Both the position numbers and the translations under genes were made by a program. From the NCBI GenBank assembly GCA_002332905.1, contig DDAM01000009.1:1-64000 (forward strand): a stretch of 64,000 nt of DNA, given 5' to 3'. Shown here piece after piece: positions 34,583 through 43,453 of this stretch. The notes under the pieces are model-generated. The model did not search any database, was not told the origin of the DNA, and saw nothing but the letters and a program-made list of their open reading frames with translations. Source of the DNA: Firmicutes bacterium UBA2058 (lineage in GTDB: Bacteria; Bacillota; Clostridia; Tissierellales; Sedimentibacteraceae). Positions within the stretch are counted from its first letter, which is position 1. Each line of letters opens with the position of its first letter.

Positions 34583-35482
34583 ATGTTTACACAGTTTTTC
34601 GGTAATTATCTATTAAATAATGAATATGTTACAATTAATCAATTAGTTGAGGCATTAGAACTTCAAAAAACTGTTAAATTAAAATTAGGTGTTCTTGCTA
34701 TAAATGCTGGATATATGACTGCAAGTCAAGTTGATAAAGTCCATAAAATGCAATCCAAAATAGATAAAAGGTTTGGAGCTATTGCAATTGAAATGGGATA
34801 TTTGACAGATGATCAAGTTGATGAACTTTTAAAATCTCAAAAGACTGGATATCTTTTATTAGGTCAGGCACTTGTGGATAAGGGTTATATGACTAATGAC
34901 CAGTTTCAAAATGCTATAGAAAATTACACAAAAGAGCATAAAATAAAAGACGCAGATTTCACATTGTCACAGAATGAAAAAATGCTTGAAATTATAGAAG
35001 ATTTCTATGACTTTGATTCTTTTGAAGATGCTGCATTATATACTGAGTATGTATCCTTACTATTTAAAAATATAGTTAGATTTGTTGGAGATGATTTTAC
35101 ACCATTAAAATCAATTATATTTGAGGAGTTTGAATGTAAAAATTTCACCTCACAAACAATAGAAGGTGAATTTAATATTTATACAGCTTTTGAATGTGAT
35201 GATGATACATTTATTAAATTTGCTTCTAGATTTAGTCAAGAAGAATACACAGAAAAGGATGAATATGTAAAGGCATCAGTAAGTGAATTTATGAATCTTA
35301 ATAACGGAATATTTTGCGTAAATATGTCAAACGCTAATAGAATGGAGTTAGAATTGACACCACAGGTTATTGATTTCAATAAAAAATTAACTAAGGTAAG
35401 AAATGCATTTTGTATTCCAATTAGATTTAGCTTTGGTACAATTAATTTTTTAATTATAGGAAATATACCAACAATAATTTAA
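34583..35482 (+). CDS. Fusion of MshEN-like repeats with a CheX/CheC-like domain
   Basis: The 299-aa protein has two repeats in the first 130 residues: each pairs a segment such as FGAIAIEMGYLTDDQVDELLKSQ with LGQALVDKGYMTNDQFQNAI, the pattern of MshEN/GspE N-terminal domains, some of which bind cyclic di-GMP. The C-terminal 150 residues resemble CheX/CheC phosphatases (YVKASVSEFMNLNNGIF with a conserved E/N pair). I infer a protein that dephosphorylates the adjacent CheY-like regulator, possibly under nucleotide control. The domain calls are by eye. Confidence 0.65.
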   Translation: MFTQFFGNYLLNNEYVTINQLVEALELQKTVKLKLGVLAINAGYMTASQVDKVHKMQSKIDKRFGAIAIEMGYLTDDQVDELLKSQKTGYLLLGQALVDKGYMTNDQFQNAIENYTKEHKIKDADFTLSQNEKMLEIIEDFYDFDSFEDAALYTEYVSLLFKNIVRFVGDDFTPLKSIIFEEFECKNFTSQTIEGEFNIYTAFECDDDTFIKFASRFSQEEYTEKDEYVKASVSEFMNLNNGIFCVNMSNANRMELELTPQVIDFNKKLTKVRNAFCIPIRFSFGTINFLIIGNIPTII

Positions 35483-35489
35483 TTTATCT

Positions 35490-35512
35490 TAACAATATTT
35501 TTACAATATTGT
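35490..35512 (+). other. Small inverted repeat after the CheX-like gene
   Basis: AACAATATT and AATATTGTT are perfect 9-base arms with a 5-base loop immediately before the main terminator. Confidence 0.6.
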
Positions 35513-35519
35513 TAATAAG

Positions 35520-35558
35520 CTTTGCATTTTAATATATGGTAAAATGCAAAGTTTTTTT
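35520..35558 (+). terminator. Strong terminator after the CheY/CheX-like pair
   Basis: CTTTGCATTTTA and TAAAATGCAAAG form a 12-bp stem followed by seven T. Confidence 0.9.
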
Positions 35559-35582
35559 GCGCTATGAATATACTTATGATAT

Positions 35583-35622
35583 AATATGCGTAGCATATTT
35601 AAAATTGCTCGACGTAGTCGAG
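35583..35622 (+). other. Two consecutive small hairpins in the amidohydrolase leader
   Basis: AATATGC/GCATATT with loop GTA at 35583-35599 and CTCGAC/GTCGAG with loop GTA at 35608-35622. Both have the same GTA loop. They lie 28 bases before the gene start and may affect mRNA stability or start access. Confidence 0.55.
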
Positions 35623-35649
35623 ACTATGGTAATGTATTGGAGGATTTAT

Positions 35650-36816
35650 ATGATACTTATAAAAAATGGATACATAAAGACTATGTCTAAAGAAGGAGAC
35701 ATAGAAAACGGTCAAATATTGGTAGAAAATGGTAAAATCAAGGCAATAGGTAAAATTGTAGAAGCACCAAAAGACGTAGAAGTAATTGATGCAAATGGTT
35801 GCATAGTTTCACCTGGATTTATAGATGGACATTGTCATATAGGTATGTGGGAAGAAGGAATAGGGTTTGAAGGTGACGACGGTAATGAGGCTGTAGAACC
35901 AGTAACTCCACATTTAAGAGCTATAGATTCTATTAATCCAATGTGTGTTGCTTTTGAGGAAGCCATTGAGGGAGGAGTAACAACTGCAGTTACAGGCCCT
36001 GGAAGTGCTAATGTTATTGGTGGAACATTCTTAGCTATGAAAACCTATGGTAAAAGAGTAGATAAGATGATAATAAAAGATCCAATAGCAATGAAAATTG
36101 CTTTTGGTGAAAACCCAAAAAGAGTATATGACGATCAGCACAAATCACCGACAACACGTATGGCAACGGCTGCAATACTAAGAGAGACATTATTTGAAGC
36201 TAAACAATACTTAGAAAATATAGAACTTTCAAAAGAAGATTCTGATAAAAAGCCAGATTATGATATGAGAATGGAAGCTTTACTTCCAGTATTAAGAAGA
36301 GAGATACCTCTAAAAGCACATGCTCATAGAGCAGATGATATATTTACAGCATTAAGAATAGCTAAAGAGTTTAACGTAGATATTACATTAGAGCATTGCA
36401 CTGAAGGTCACTTAATTGCAGATGAGCTTGCAGAAGAAGGTAAGCCAGCGTTTGTTGGACCAACACTAAGCGGTAAATCAAAATACGAATTAAGAAATTT
36501 AACCTTTGCTACACCAAAAGTTTTGTGTGAGAAAGGTTTAAAAATTGGAATAATAACAGATTCACCAGTTATTCCTCTACAATATTTAAGCATGTGCGCA
36601 GGACTTGCAGTTAAATCAGGACTAGACGAGCAGGAAGCGTGGAAAGCAATAACTATAAATCCCGCTGAAATAGTTGGAATAGCTGATAAAGTAGGAAGTC
36701 TAGAAGTTGGAAAAGATGCTGATATAGTAGTATTCAAAGGAAATCCACTGCTTGATGTAAATTATAAAACGATGTATACAATAATAAACGGACAAATCGT
36801 ATATTCATCAAAATAG
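35650..36816 (+). CDS. Amidohydrolase-family metal-dependent hydrolase
   Basis: The 388-aa enzyme has the composite beta-sandwich plus TIM barrel layout of imidazolonepropionase-like amidohydrolases: metal motif GHCHIG (about residue 61; HxH), further His in KAHAHR (about 223) and LEHCTE (about 246), and the Asp in IITDSPV (about 303). The C-terminus AEIVGIADKVGSLEVGKDADIVVF is the family's closing strand. ATG 35650 follows GGAGG. Substrate is unknown; members act on cyclic amides or N-acyl/dipeptide substrates. Confidence 0.9.
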   Translation: MILIKNGYIKTMSKEGDIENGQILVENGKIKAIGKIVEAPKDVEVIDANGCIVSPGFIDGHCHIGMWEEGIGFEGDDGNEAVEPVTPHLRAIDSINPMCVAFEEAIEGGVTTAVTGPGSANVIGGTFLAMKTYGKRVDKMIIKDPIAMKIAFGENPKRVYDDQHKSPTTRMATAAILRETLFEAKQYLENIELSKEDSDKKPDYDMRMEALLPVLRREIPLKAHAHRADDIFTALRIAKEFNVDITLEHCTEGHLIADELAEEGKPAFVGPTLSGKSKYELRNLTFATPKVLCEKGLKIGIITDSPVIPLQYLSMCAGLAVKSGLDEQEAWKAITINPAEIVGIADKVGSLEVGKDADIVVFKGNPLLDVNYKTMYTIINGQIVYSSK

Positions 36817-36852
36817 AAGGTATACTATTCTTAATTATAAGAACCTTATTAA

Positions 36853-36896
36853 TGGACTGAAGTCCACAATGGACTTTCAGTCCACTGACTTTAGTC
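36853..36896. repeat. Three consecutive GGACT/AGTCC hairpins
   Basis: TGGACT-GA-AGTCCA (36853-36866), TGGACT-TTC-AGTCCA (36870-36884) and GACT-TT-AGTC (36887-36896) follow each other. They lie after the amidohydrolase stop and before a consensus promoter. The last may work as a weak terminator (CCCCTTTATTT follows). Confidence 0.75.
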
Positions 36897-36908
36897 CCCT
36901 TTATTTAG

Positions 36909-36937
36909 TTGACAAATTGTAATAAAAAAAATATAAT
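36909..36937 (+). promoter_or_regulatory. Full-consensus promoter upstream of the small ORF and ptsI
   Basis: TTGACA (36909-36914), 17 bases, TATAAT (36932-36937), an exact match. Confidence 0.85.
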
Positions 36938-36969
36938 TACACCTATAAAATAACATTATGGAGGAAATC

Positions 36970-37206
36970 ATGATACACAAATTACTTATTTACTTGTGTG
37001 CTCTACAACATGATACAAACCAAAAATCCATAATAAAAGCAATATATAATGCATTTCAATTACAACATTTCATAAAAAATTCGCTTTTATCATGTCACTT
37101 TGATATAGAGGCACTGATAAACGCTTTCCTAAAACAATTCTATTTAAATCTTAATAATAATCATTTTATAGTCAAAATAGTCCCAATTGTTTTTATTACA
37201 AATTAA
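36970..37206 (+). CDS. Unrecognised 78-aa protein ahead of ptsI
   Basis: The frame begins ATG 36970 five bases after GGAGG, 33 bases downstream of a perfect promoter, and ends 40 bases before ptsI. The product is rich in Ile, Leu, Asn and His, with no clear signal peptide; the last 15 residues are hydrophobic. I know no family. It could be a real small protein, or an accidental frame in the ptsI leader. The good RBS favours translation. Confidence 0.5.
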   Translation: MIHKLLIYLCALQHDTNQKSIIKAIYNAFQLQHFIKNSLLSCHFDIEALINAFLKQFYLNLNNNHFIVKIVPIVFITN

Positions 37207-37246
37207 TCATGTTTATAACAATAAAAAATTGAGAAGCGGGGATAAT

Positions 37247-38953
37247 ATGAAAGGCTTAGGCGTATCACATGGAATAGGAATTGGTAAAGTTTTTAAGGTA
37301 GAACCAAATGAAATTGAAGTAGAACGAATAGAAGTTGAAGATACTTCGCTGGAAATTGAAAAATTACAAAAGGCTATTATAGAATGTAAAGAACAAATCA
37401 ATAACATATATGAAATCACTATAAAAAATGTTGGGGAAAAAGAAGCTGAAATATTCAAGGCTCATGAAATGATACTAGAAGATGAAGCTGTATTTGATGA
37501 AGTAGTAAATAAGATTAAAATAGAAAAGATAAACTGCGAATTCGCACTTAATGAGGTGCTTTGTAGATATATTAGACTATTTGAAAACATTGAAGATGAA
37601 TACCTTAGAGATAGGTCTAATGATTTAAAAGATATAATGTATAGATTAACAAAAATAATTGTAGGTGTTAAAACTAAAAAGCTATCAGAAATTGAAGATG
37701 GCACTGTAATAGTAGCCTATGATTTAACACCATCTGATACTGCTCAAATGGATAAGGATAAAGTTGCTGCTATAATAGTTGAAACTGGAGGAAGAACTTC
37801 TCATGCTGCTATAATAGCAAGAACTATGGAAATTCCAACTGTAGTTGGTGTAGATGGAATATGCGATAAAGTAGAAGATGGAGACGAAATAATTTGTGAC
37901 GGATCAACAGGTAAAGTAAGCATTAATCCATCAAAAAAAACTAGACATTATTATGAATTAAAAAAGCAAAAAGAAAATGATATAAAAAACAATCTAAGCA
38001 AACAAATTGGTTTAGAAACAATTACTTTAGATGGACATAAGGTATTGTTAGAGGCCAATATTGGTGTACCATCAGATATAAAATATGCAATTAAAAATGA
38101 TGCTGAATCTATAGGTCTATTTAGAAGTGAATTTCTTTATATGAGTAGAACGAAGCTGCCTACAGAGGAAGAGCAATTTGATGCATACAAAGAAATACTT
38201 GTAAAAATGGGGGATAAACCCGTTGTAATTAGAACTCTAGACGTTGGTGGAGATAAAGAAATACCATATTTAAAAATACCAAAAGAAATGAACCCATTTT
38301 TAGGCTATAGAGCAATAAGATTATGTTTAGATAATACTGACATATTTAAAACTCAATTAAGGGCTATATTAAGAGCTAGTGCATTTGGAAATGTTAAAAT
38401 ACTTTTCCCAATGATATCTAGCATTAATGAGTTAAGAGGTGCAAAAAAACTATATCTTGAAACTAAGGATGAATTAATAACAGAAGGTATAAAAATAAAC
38501 AATAATATAGAGCTGGGTATAATGATTGAAATTCCTTCAGCAGCTATAATTTCAGATGCATTAGCTAAGGAAGTAGACTTTTTTAGCATAGGAACAAATG
38601 ATTTAATTCAGTATACACTTGCAGTTGATAGAATGAATTCTAAAATAAATCATTTATATAACCAATACCATCCTGCACTTATAAGACTTATAAAAAATGT
38701 TATAGATAATGCACATGCTGCTAATATAAAAGTTGCTATGTGTGGAGATATGGCAGGAGAGCCAAATCTGATACCCTTACTGCTTGGTATGGGATTAGAT
38801 GAGTTTAGTATGAGCCCGTCATCAATTTTAAAAGCTAGACATATTATTAGAGGACTTTCTAAAAAATATTGTGAGGAGCTTTTAGAAGAAGTTTTAAATC
38901 TAGATGCGGGTATAGAAGTAGAAAAATACTTGATTTCTAAGTTAGATACTTAA
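37247..38953 (+). CDS. ptsI: Phosphoenolpyruvate-protein phosphotransferase (PTS enzyme I)
   Basis: The 568-aa cytosolic enzyme passes phosphate from PEP to HPr. It has the phospho-His motif GGRTSHAAIIAR (about residues 182-193), the PEP-binding barrel with RTLDVGGDKEIPY and FFSIGTNDLIQY, and the Cys-containing VAMCGDMAGEP near the end. Length is normal. Unusually, ptsH does not adjoin. ATG 37247 with AGCGGGGAT upstream is preferred over an earlier in-frame ATG. Confidence 0.96.
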   Translation: MKGLGVSHGIGIGKVFKVEPNEIEVERIEVEDTSLEIEKLQKAIIECKEQINNIYEITIKNVGEKEAEIFKAHEMILEDEAVFDEVVNKIKIEKINCEFALNEVLCRYIRLFENIEDEYLRDRSNDLKDIMYRLTKIIVGVKTKKLSEIEDGTVIVAYDLTPSDTAQMDKDKVAAIIVETGGRTSHAAIIARTMEIPTVVGVDGICDKVEDGDEIICDGSTGKVSINPSKKTRHYYELKKQKENDIKNNLSKQIGLETITLDGHKVLLEANIGVPSDIKYAIKNDAESIGLFRSEFLYMSRTKLPTEEEQFDAYKEILVKMGDKPVVIRTLDVGGDKEIPYLKIPKEMNPFLGYRAIRLCLDNTDIFKTQLRAILRASAFGNVKILFPMISSINELRGAKKLYLETKDELITEGIKINNNIELGIMIEIPSAAIISDALAKEVDFFSIGTNDLIQYTLAVDRMNSKINHLYNQYHPALIRLIKNVIDNAHAANIKVAMCGDMAGEPNLIPLLLGMGLDEFSMSPSSILKARHIIRGLSKKYCEELLEEVLNLDAGIEVEKYLISKLDT

Positions 38954-38979
38954 CTTTTCAAATTAAATAAGGAGTAAAC

Positions 38980-39561
38980 ATGCAAAAAGTATCCATTGTT
39001 TTTCACAGCGTAAGTGGAAATAACTATTTAATAGCAAAAGCATTTTATGATAGTTTAAAAAATAGAAATATAGATGTGAATTTATTTAAAGTTAGAGATG
39101 ATGACTTTGAAAAATTGGCAAATACATTTGAGTTTGCTAAGAAATATAAGGACGAAATAATGTCTGTTAGTTTATATGACTTTAACGAACTTTTAGATAG
39201 TGATGCAATAATTTTAGGCTCACCAACCTATTTTGGCAATGTTTCAGCTGAAATGAAGTCATTTATGGACGAATTTGCAGATTATTGGCCAGATGCAAAA
39301 TTCTACGGTAAAAAATTATTTGCATTTGCATGTGCAGGAACACCAGAGGGTGGCGGAGATATGTGCTTAAATGCAATAAACATTTTTGGTCAACACCTTG
39401 GAATGTTTAACACACCTATTCCGAGTAATTTATTAGAGGGTATAAGCTTTCCAGCCTATGGATTACTACATTATGTAGGAGACAATGGAGATATAAGACC
39501 AGATGAAAAAGTGCTAAAAGCAATAGATAAAATTTGTGAAATATTGTGCACACAAAAATAA
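38980..39561 (+). CDS. Flavodoxin-like/WrbA-like FMN protein
   Basis: The 193-aa protein begins with a flavodoxin-type phosphate loop FHSVSGNNYLIAKA and has the FMN-binding LGSPTYFGNVSAEMKSFMDE (about residues 79-98), as in WrbA-type NAD(P)H-quinone oxidoreductases. It likely carries out electron transfer or quinone reduction in the cytosol. RBS AAGGAG. Confidence 0.86.
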   Translation: MQKVSIVFHSVSGNNYLIAKAFYDSLKNRNIDVNLFKVRDDDFEKLANTFEFAKKYKDEIMSVSLYDFNELLDSDAIILGSPTYFGNVSAEMKSFMDEFADYWPDAKFYGKKLFAFACAGTPEGGGDMCLNAINIFGQHLGMFNTPIPSNLLEGISFPAYGLLHYVGDNGDIRPDEKVLKAIDKICEILCTQK

Positions 39562-39614
39562 CATTATTAAAAGAGACTATTATGATACCGTGAAATGGCG
39601 TAATGGAGGTTGAC

Positions 39615-40118
39615 ATGGAAAATAAAGTGGCTAGAAAACAGTATGTTAGTAAAGAATGTTTTATATGTGGTACAGAAAATATTGCTGGTTTAAAAGCAAA
39701 GTTTTTCGAATTGGAAAATGGTGAACTGGTTGGTGTTTTTACAGCGCAAGATATGCACCAAAGCTATCCAAATAGACTTCATGGTGGTGTTTCAGCAGCA
39801 CTTCTGGATGAAACAATAGGCAGAACTATGATGCTTGAAGAGCCTGATACTTGGGGAGTAACTGTTGAACTTAATCTAAAATATAAAAAGCCTGTACCAT
39901 TAAATGAGGAATTAAAAGTAATAGCTAGACCCCTGAGAAACTCCCGTAAAATATTTGAAGGCGAAGGTGAAATAATACTAAACAATGGTGAGGTTGCAGT
40001 TACAGCATATGCCAAATATGTGAAAATGACAGTTAGTAAAATATCCGAGGATATAGATAATATTGACGATTTTATGTATTATGAAGAGGATAAAGGACCA
40101 GAATATATAGAGTATTAA
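39615..40118 (+). CDS. PaaI/4HBT-type hotdog thioesterase
   Basis: The 167-aa protein has a short Cys-containing N-terminus (ECFICGTEN) followed by a hotdog domain with RLHGGVSAALLDETIGRTM, in which HGG...LDE is the thioesterase signature. It probably hydrolyses acyl-CoA esters. ATG 39615 follows GGAGGTT. The C-terminal 30 residues are acidic. Confidence 0.87.
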   Translation: MENKVARKQYVSKECFICGTENIAGLKAKFFELENGELVGVFTAQDMHQSYPNRLHGGVSAALLDETIGRTMMLEEPDTWGVTVELNLKYKKPVPLNEELKVIARPLRNSRKIFEGEGEIILNNGEVAVTAYAKYVKMTVSKISEDIDNIDDFMYYEEDKGPEYIEY

Positions 40119-40132
40119 GTGTGTTTGTTACA

Positions 40133-40220
40133 TACTGTGAAGAAGTACATATCACAGTGTAAGAAAGTACAACTCACAGTGTGAAGAAGTACACATCACA
40201 GTGTGAGAAAGTACATCTCA
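40133..40220. repeat. Four tandem 22-bp hairpin-forming repeats
   Basis: Units start at 40133, 40155, 40177 and 40199 with a common form CAGTGTGARGAAGTACAYMTCA. Each ends with TCACA-type bases that pair with TGTGA at the unit start, so every unit can fold to a small hairpin; the last extends to AGTGTGAGA/TCTCACACT (9 bp). The array fills the gap between the thioesterase and rlmD. It is too short and lacks spacers for CRISPR. Confidence 0.88.
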
Positions 40221-40241
40221 CACTTACTGAAAGGAATATCA

Positions 40242-41615
40242 ATGAAAAAAGGCGATATAATAGAAATCACAATAGAAGATGTTTTGTTCCCTAATAAAGC
40301 TATAGCAAGCTATGAAGGGTACACAGTTATTGTTAAAAATGCGCTTCTAGGACAAACAATACAAGCTAAAATATCAAAAATAAAAAAACAAGAGATAGAA
40401 GCAAAACTTGTAGAAGTAGTAAAAAGTGCTGATTATGAAAAACAGCCAGTTTGTAGCCACTTTGGTATTTGTGGAGGATGCTTATATCAAACAATACCTT
40501 ATGAAAAGCAACTTAACTTAAAACAAAATCAAGTTACAAAAATTATAGACGGAGTAACGACAGACTATGAAATGCTGCCAATAGTTAAAAGCCCAAAAGA
40601 GCTTAATTATCGCAATAAGATGGAGTTCTCATTCGGTGATGCCGTAAAAGGCGGACCACTTACACTAGGACTACATCAAAAAAATAGATTTTATGAAATA
40701 GTCACAGTAGATAATTGCCAGATAGTAGACGAGGACTTTAGATTAATTTTGACAGAAATTTTACAGTATTTCCTAGAAAATAATGCAACCTTTTATCACA
40801 AGATGTCAAAGGAAGGCTTTCTAAGGTATCTAGTAGTAAGAAAATGTGCAAAAACAGAAGATATATTAATAAACTTAGTTACATCCTCACAGGGAACACT
40901 TAATGAAACTGAATTTATAAACATGCTAAACTCATTAAATTTAAGCGGAACAATAAGATGCATAGCTCATTCTATAACTGACTCAATAGCAGATGTAGTA
41001 AAAGCAGAGCAATTTAAAATCCTATACGGGGAAGATAAAATTGAAGAAGAAATTCTAGGCTTAAAGTTTAACATATCAGCATTTTCCTTCTTCCAAACAA
41101 ACTCACTAGGAGCAGAAAAACTATACAGCGTAGTAAGAGACTTCATAGGAGACACAAAAGATAAAGTAATCTATGACCTATACTCAGGCACAGGCACAAT
41201 AGGACAGATAGTTTCAACTAATGCTAAAAAAGTTATAGGAATAGAAATAATAGAAGAAGCAGTAGTAAAAGCAAACGAAAATGTAAAGCTAAACAACATA
41301 CAAAACTGTACCTTCATAGCTGGAGACGTACTAGAAAAAGTAGATGAGCTAACAAACATTGACGGAGCCAACAAACCAGACATAATAATCCTAGACCCTC
41401 CAAGGGAAGGCATCCATCCAAAAGCGCTAAAGAAAATAATAGATTATAAACCAAAAACTTTTATCTATATATCCTGTAAACCAACATCATTGTCAAAGGA
41501 CTTGCCAGAGTTTTTGAGTGAAGGTTATAAGGTAGAAAAAGTAAGATGCGTGGATATGTTTCCGATGACACCACATTGCGAGGTTGTAACCCTGTTGCAA
41601 CGCATCGAGAGATAA
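40242..41615 (+). CDS. rlmD: 23S rRNA (uracil-5-)-methyltransferase, RlmD/RumA type
   Basis: The 457-aa enzyme has an N-terminal TRAM domain (about residues 1-60), Cys ligands for a 4Fe-4S cluster (CSHFGICGGC), the SAM site YDLYSGTGTIGQ (about 307) and catalytic motifs LDPPREG and YISCKP. The end reads CVDMFPMTPHCEVVTLL. A serine recombinase gene lies 80 bases downstream. rumA 3' ends are known integration sites of ICEs, and I believe the last codons here were supplied by an inserted element. ATG 40242 follows AAAGGAA. Confidence 0.95.
   Translation: MKKGDIIEITIEDVLFPNKAIASYEGYTVIVKNALLGQTIQAKISKIKKQEIEAKLVEVVKSADYEKQPVCSHFGICGGCLYQTIPYEKQLNLKQNQVTKIIDGVTTDYEMLPIVKSPKELNYRNKMEFSFGDAVKGGPLTLGLHQKNRFYEIVTVDNCQIVDEDFRLILTEILQYFLENNATFYHKMSKEGFLRYLVVRKCAKTEDILINLVTSSQGTLNETEFINMLNSLNLSGTIRCIAHSITDSIADVVKAEQFKILYGEDKIEEEILGLKFNISAFSFFQTNSLGAEKLYSVVRDFIGDTKDKVIYDLYSGTGTIGQIVSTNAKKVIGIEIIEEAVVKANENVKLNNIQNCTFIAGDVLEKVDELTNIDGANKPDIIILDPPREGIHPKALKKIIDYKPKTFIYISCKPTSLSKDLPEFLSEGYKVEKVRCVDMFPMTPHCEVVTLLQRIER
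41572..41584 (+). other. Candidate left attachment site (attL core) within rlmD
   Basis: CACATTGCGAGGT near the rlmD 3' end matches CACGTTGAGACGT at 52526 in 10 of 13 positions, at the equivalent codons (PHCEV versus RHVET). Insertion of the element would have split rlmD near here. This is inferred from the comparison of the two ends. Confidence 0.45.
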
Positions 41616-41636
41616 AATAGAATAAAATTAGCGAAG

Positions 41637-41666
41637 GCCGTGAGTAAAAATGCTCACGGCTTTTTT
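41637..41666 (+). terminator. Terminator after rlmD
   Basis: GCCGTGAG and CTCACGGC form a perfect 8-bp GC-rich stem with an 8-base loop and six T. Confidence 0.92.
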
Positions 41667-41694
41667 GTACCCGAAAGAGAGAAAAGAGATTGAT

Positions 41695-42915
41695 ATGAAA
41701 AAACTTAGAAGAATAGAAACTACCAAAGAAGAAAATAAAAAGCTGAAGGTTGCTGCGTATTGTAGGGTTAGCACAAAATTTGAAAGCCAACAAAGCAGCA
41801 TTGATTTACAAATTTCTAATTATAAAACTGTCATACAAAGCAACCCTCAGTGGGAATATGCAGGTGTTTATTTTGATTATGGCAGTGGACTAAGGCAAAA
41901 AGGTCGTTTTAATTTGGAGAACATGATAAATAAGGCTTGTTCTGGTGAAATTGATTACATTCTTACGAAATCTCTCAGTAGATTTTCTAGGAATGTTTTA
42001 GATACATTAATCACCATAAGAAAATTAAAAGAAAGGGGCATTAATATGTATTTTGAAAATGAAAACCTAAACTCAATCGAAGATGAAGCTGAATTTGCGA
42101 TTACTCTTAGCGGTATTTTAGCTCAGGAAGAAAGCAGAAATCTTAGCGAAAATATTCAATGGGGATATCAAAGGAAGTTTGAAAACGGAGATATCTTTAC
42201 TAAGTACAAAAACTTTATGGGTTACCAATGTAAAAATGGCAACTTAGTTATTGTACCTGAGCAAGCAGAGGTCGTGAAAACAATATTTAATCTATATTTA
42301 GATGGCATGACATTACAGCAGATAAAAGAGCATTTAGAAAGCCAGCAAATCAAAACTGCTACCGGTTAAGATATTTGGGCAACTTATGTTATCCAGAAGA
42401 TGCTCAAAAATGAAAAGTACAAAGGTTGCACCATGTTTCAGAAAACTTTTACTGAGGATTATCTTACTGGAAAAAGAAAAGTGAATCATGGTGAGAGGGC
42501 AAAATATTATATAGAAGATACGCATCCTGCTATTGTATCAAAAGATATATTTAATAGAGTGCAAGAGGAAATAAAACGTCGTGAAAGAATTGTGCGTAAT
42601 GATGATGGAAGTATAGAAGCGTCAAAGAGCAAATTTAATAGCAAGTACATTCTAGGCAATTTGTTAGTATGTGGGGACTGTGGTGCATCCTATCGTAGAA
42701 GAACCGAGCGTGGCAAAGTGTTATGGAGGTGTGCCACCAGAATTGAAAAGGGCAAAGATGAGTGTGCCCTATCCCCTACGATAAATGAAGAATGGTTAAA
42801 AGAGCAGCTCACAGCGCTGATTTGTGATGGCATTTTCAATGAAAGTGTAGTGAAGAATAAGGATATTTTAGTTAAAGGATATGATGAGGCAATTAGAAAA
42901 GCTTGTTTACAGTGA
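41695..42915 (+). pseudogene. Large serine recombinase with an in-frame stop codon
   Basis: The reading frame has the resolvase catalytic domain (AAYCRVSTKFESQQSS, nucleophile Ser in CRVS about residue 25), LTKSLSRFSRN, the recombinase domain and a zinc ribbon (LLVCGDCGASYRRR...WRCATR...C). A TAA at 42367-42369 interrupts it after TATG, and the same frame continues with DIWATYVIQKMLKNEKYKG, so one base change is enough to explain it. The C-terminal coiled coil seems short too. If no suppression or reinitiation (ATG 42400) occurs, the element can no longer excise by itself. It belongs to the family that integrates mobile elements, here behind rlmD. Confidence 0.9.
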
Positions 42916-42990
42916 AACAACAAACTGGAGATGCAGTTTCACCAGGAATTGTGGTCAAGAAGAAGTTGACTACTTTGAATAGACAGTAAA

Positions 42991-43020
42991 ATAGGAGTAG
43001 GGGTTGTTCCCTGCTCCTAT
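42991..43020. other. GC-rich hairpin between the recombinase and the cargo
   Basis: ATAGGAGTAGGG and CCCTGCTCCTAT pair over 12 bases with one G-T pair and a 6-base loop. No T run directly follows, but an A/T-rich hairpin with TTTTATT lies at about 43038-43068. Together they may end recombinase transcription. Confidence 0.6.
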
Positions 43021-43207
43021 GATAGATTGCCAAGACTAAAACCTTCGGGGATTTAGGGTTTTATTGTTGACAGTTGATATATTGTTTTTGAATAATATGT
43101 ATAATTATGTACAAATCATTAGTTTGGTGTTGAATATTGTTTGGAAAAGTTATACAATTGTACTAACAATGTTGTTGTTATCGTTGTTCTGTTTAGGAGG
43201 TATAATT

Positions 43208-43441
43208 GTGCTAACTGTTAATGAATTATTAGATATTGCAAAGAATGAACTCATAAACCTTAAGGCCGATGAAATTTTCCTTGTTCGTGATTTATTTAAA
43301 GGCTACGAATGGAATAGAATTTCTCGCAGCGACCGACTCCTCCTAGGCACCTTATTCCTCAATTATATCAAGAACGATGATGTGGGGGTTGTCCCCATAG
43401 AAAAGACTTCATCTGGGCAGCAGAGATATATAGTATTATAA
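43208..43441 (+). CDS. DUF1413-like small protein
   Basis: The 77-aa protein starts at GTG 43208 behind AGGAGG. The segment EIFLVRDLFKGYEWNRISRSDRL resembles DUF1413, small proteins often carried by mobile elements in Firmicutes and suspected to bind DNA or regulate. It lies 12 bases before gajA and may be the first gene of the defence operon. Confidence 0.65.
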   Translation: MLTVNELLDIAKNELINLKADEIFLVRDLFKGYEWNRISRSDRLLLGTLFLNYIKNDDVGVVPIEKTSSGQQRYIVL

Positions 43442-43453
43442 AGGAGAGTAGTT

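Noticed and set aside
40133..40220. Possible CRISPR array
   Set aside because: The four 22-bp units follow each other without unique spacers and no cas genes are near; it is a simple tandem repeat.
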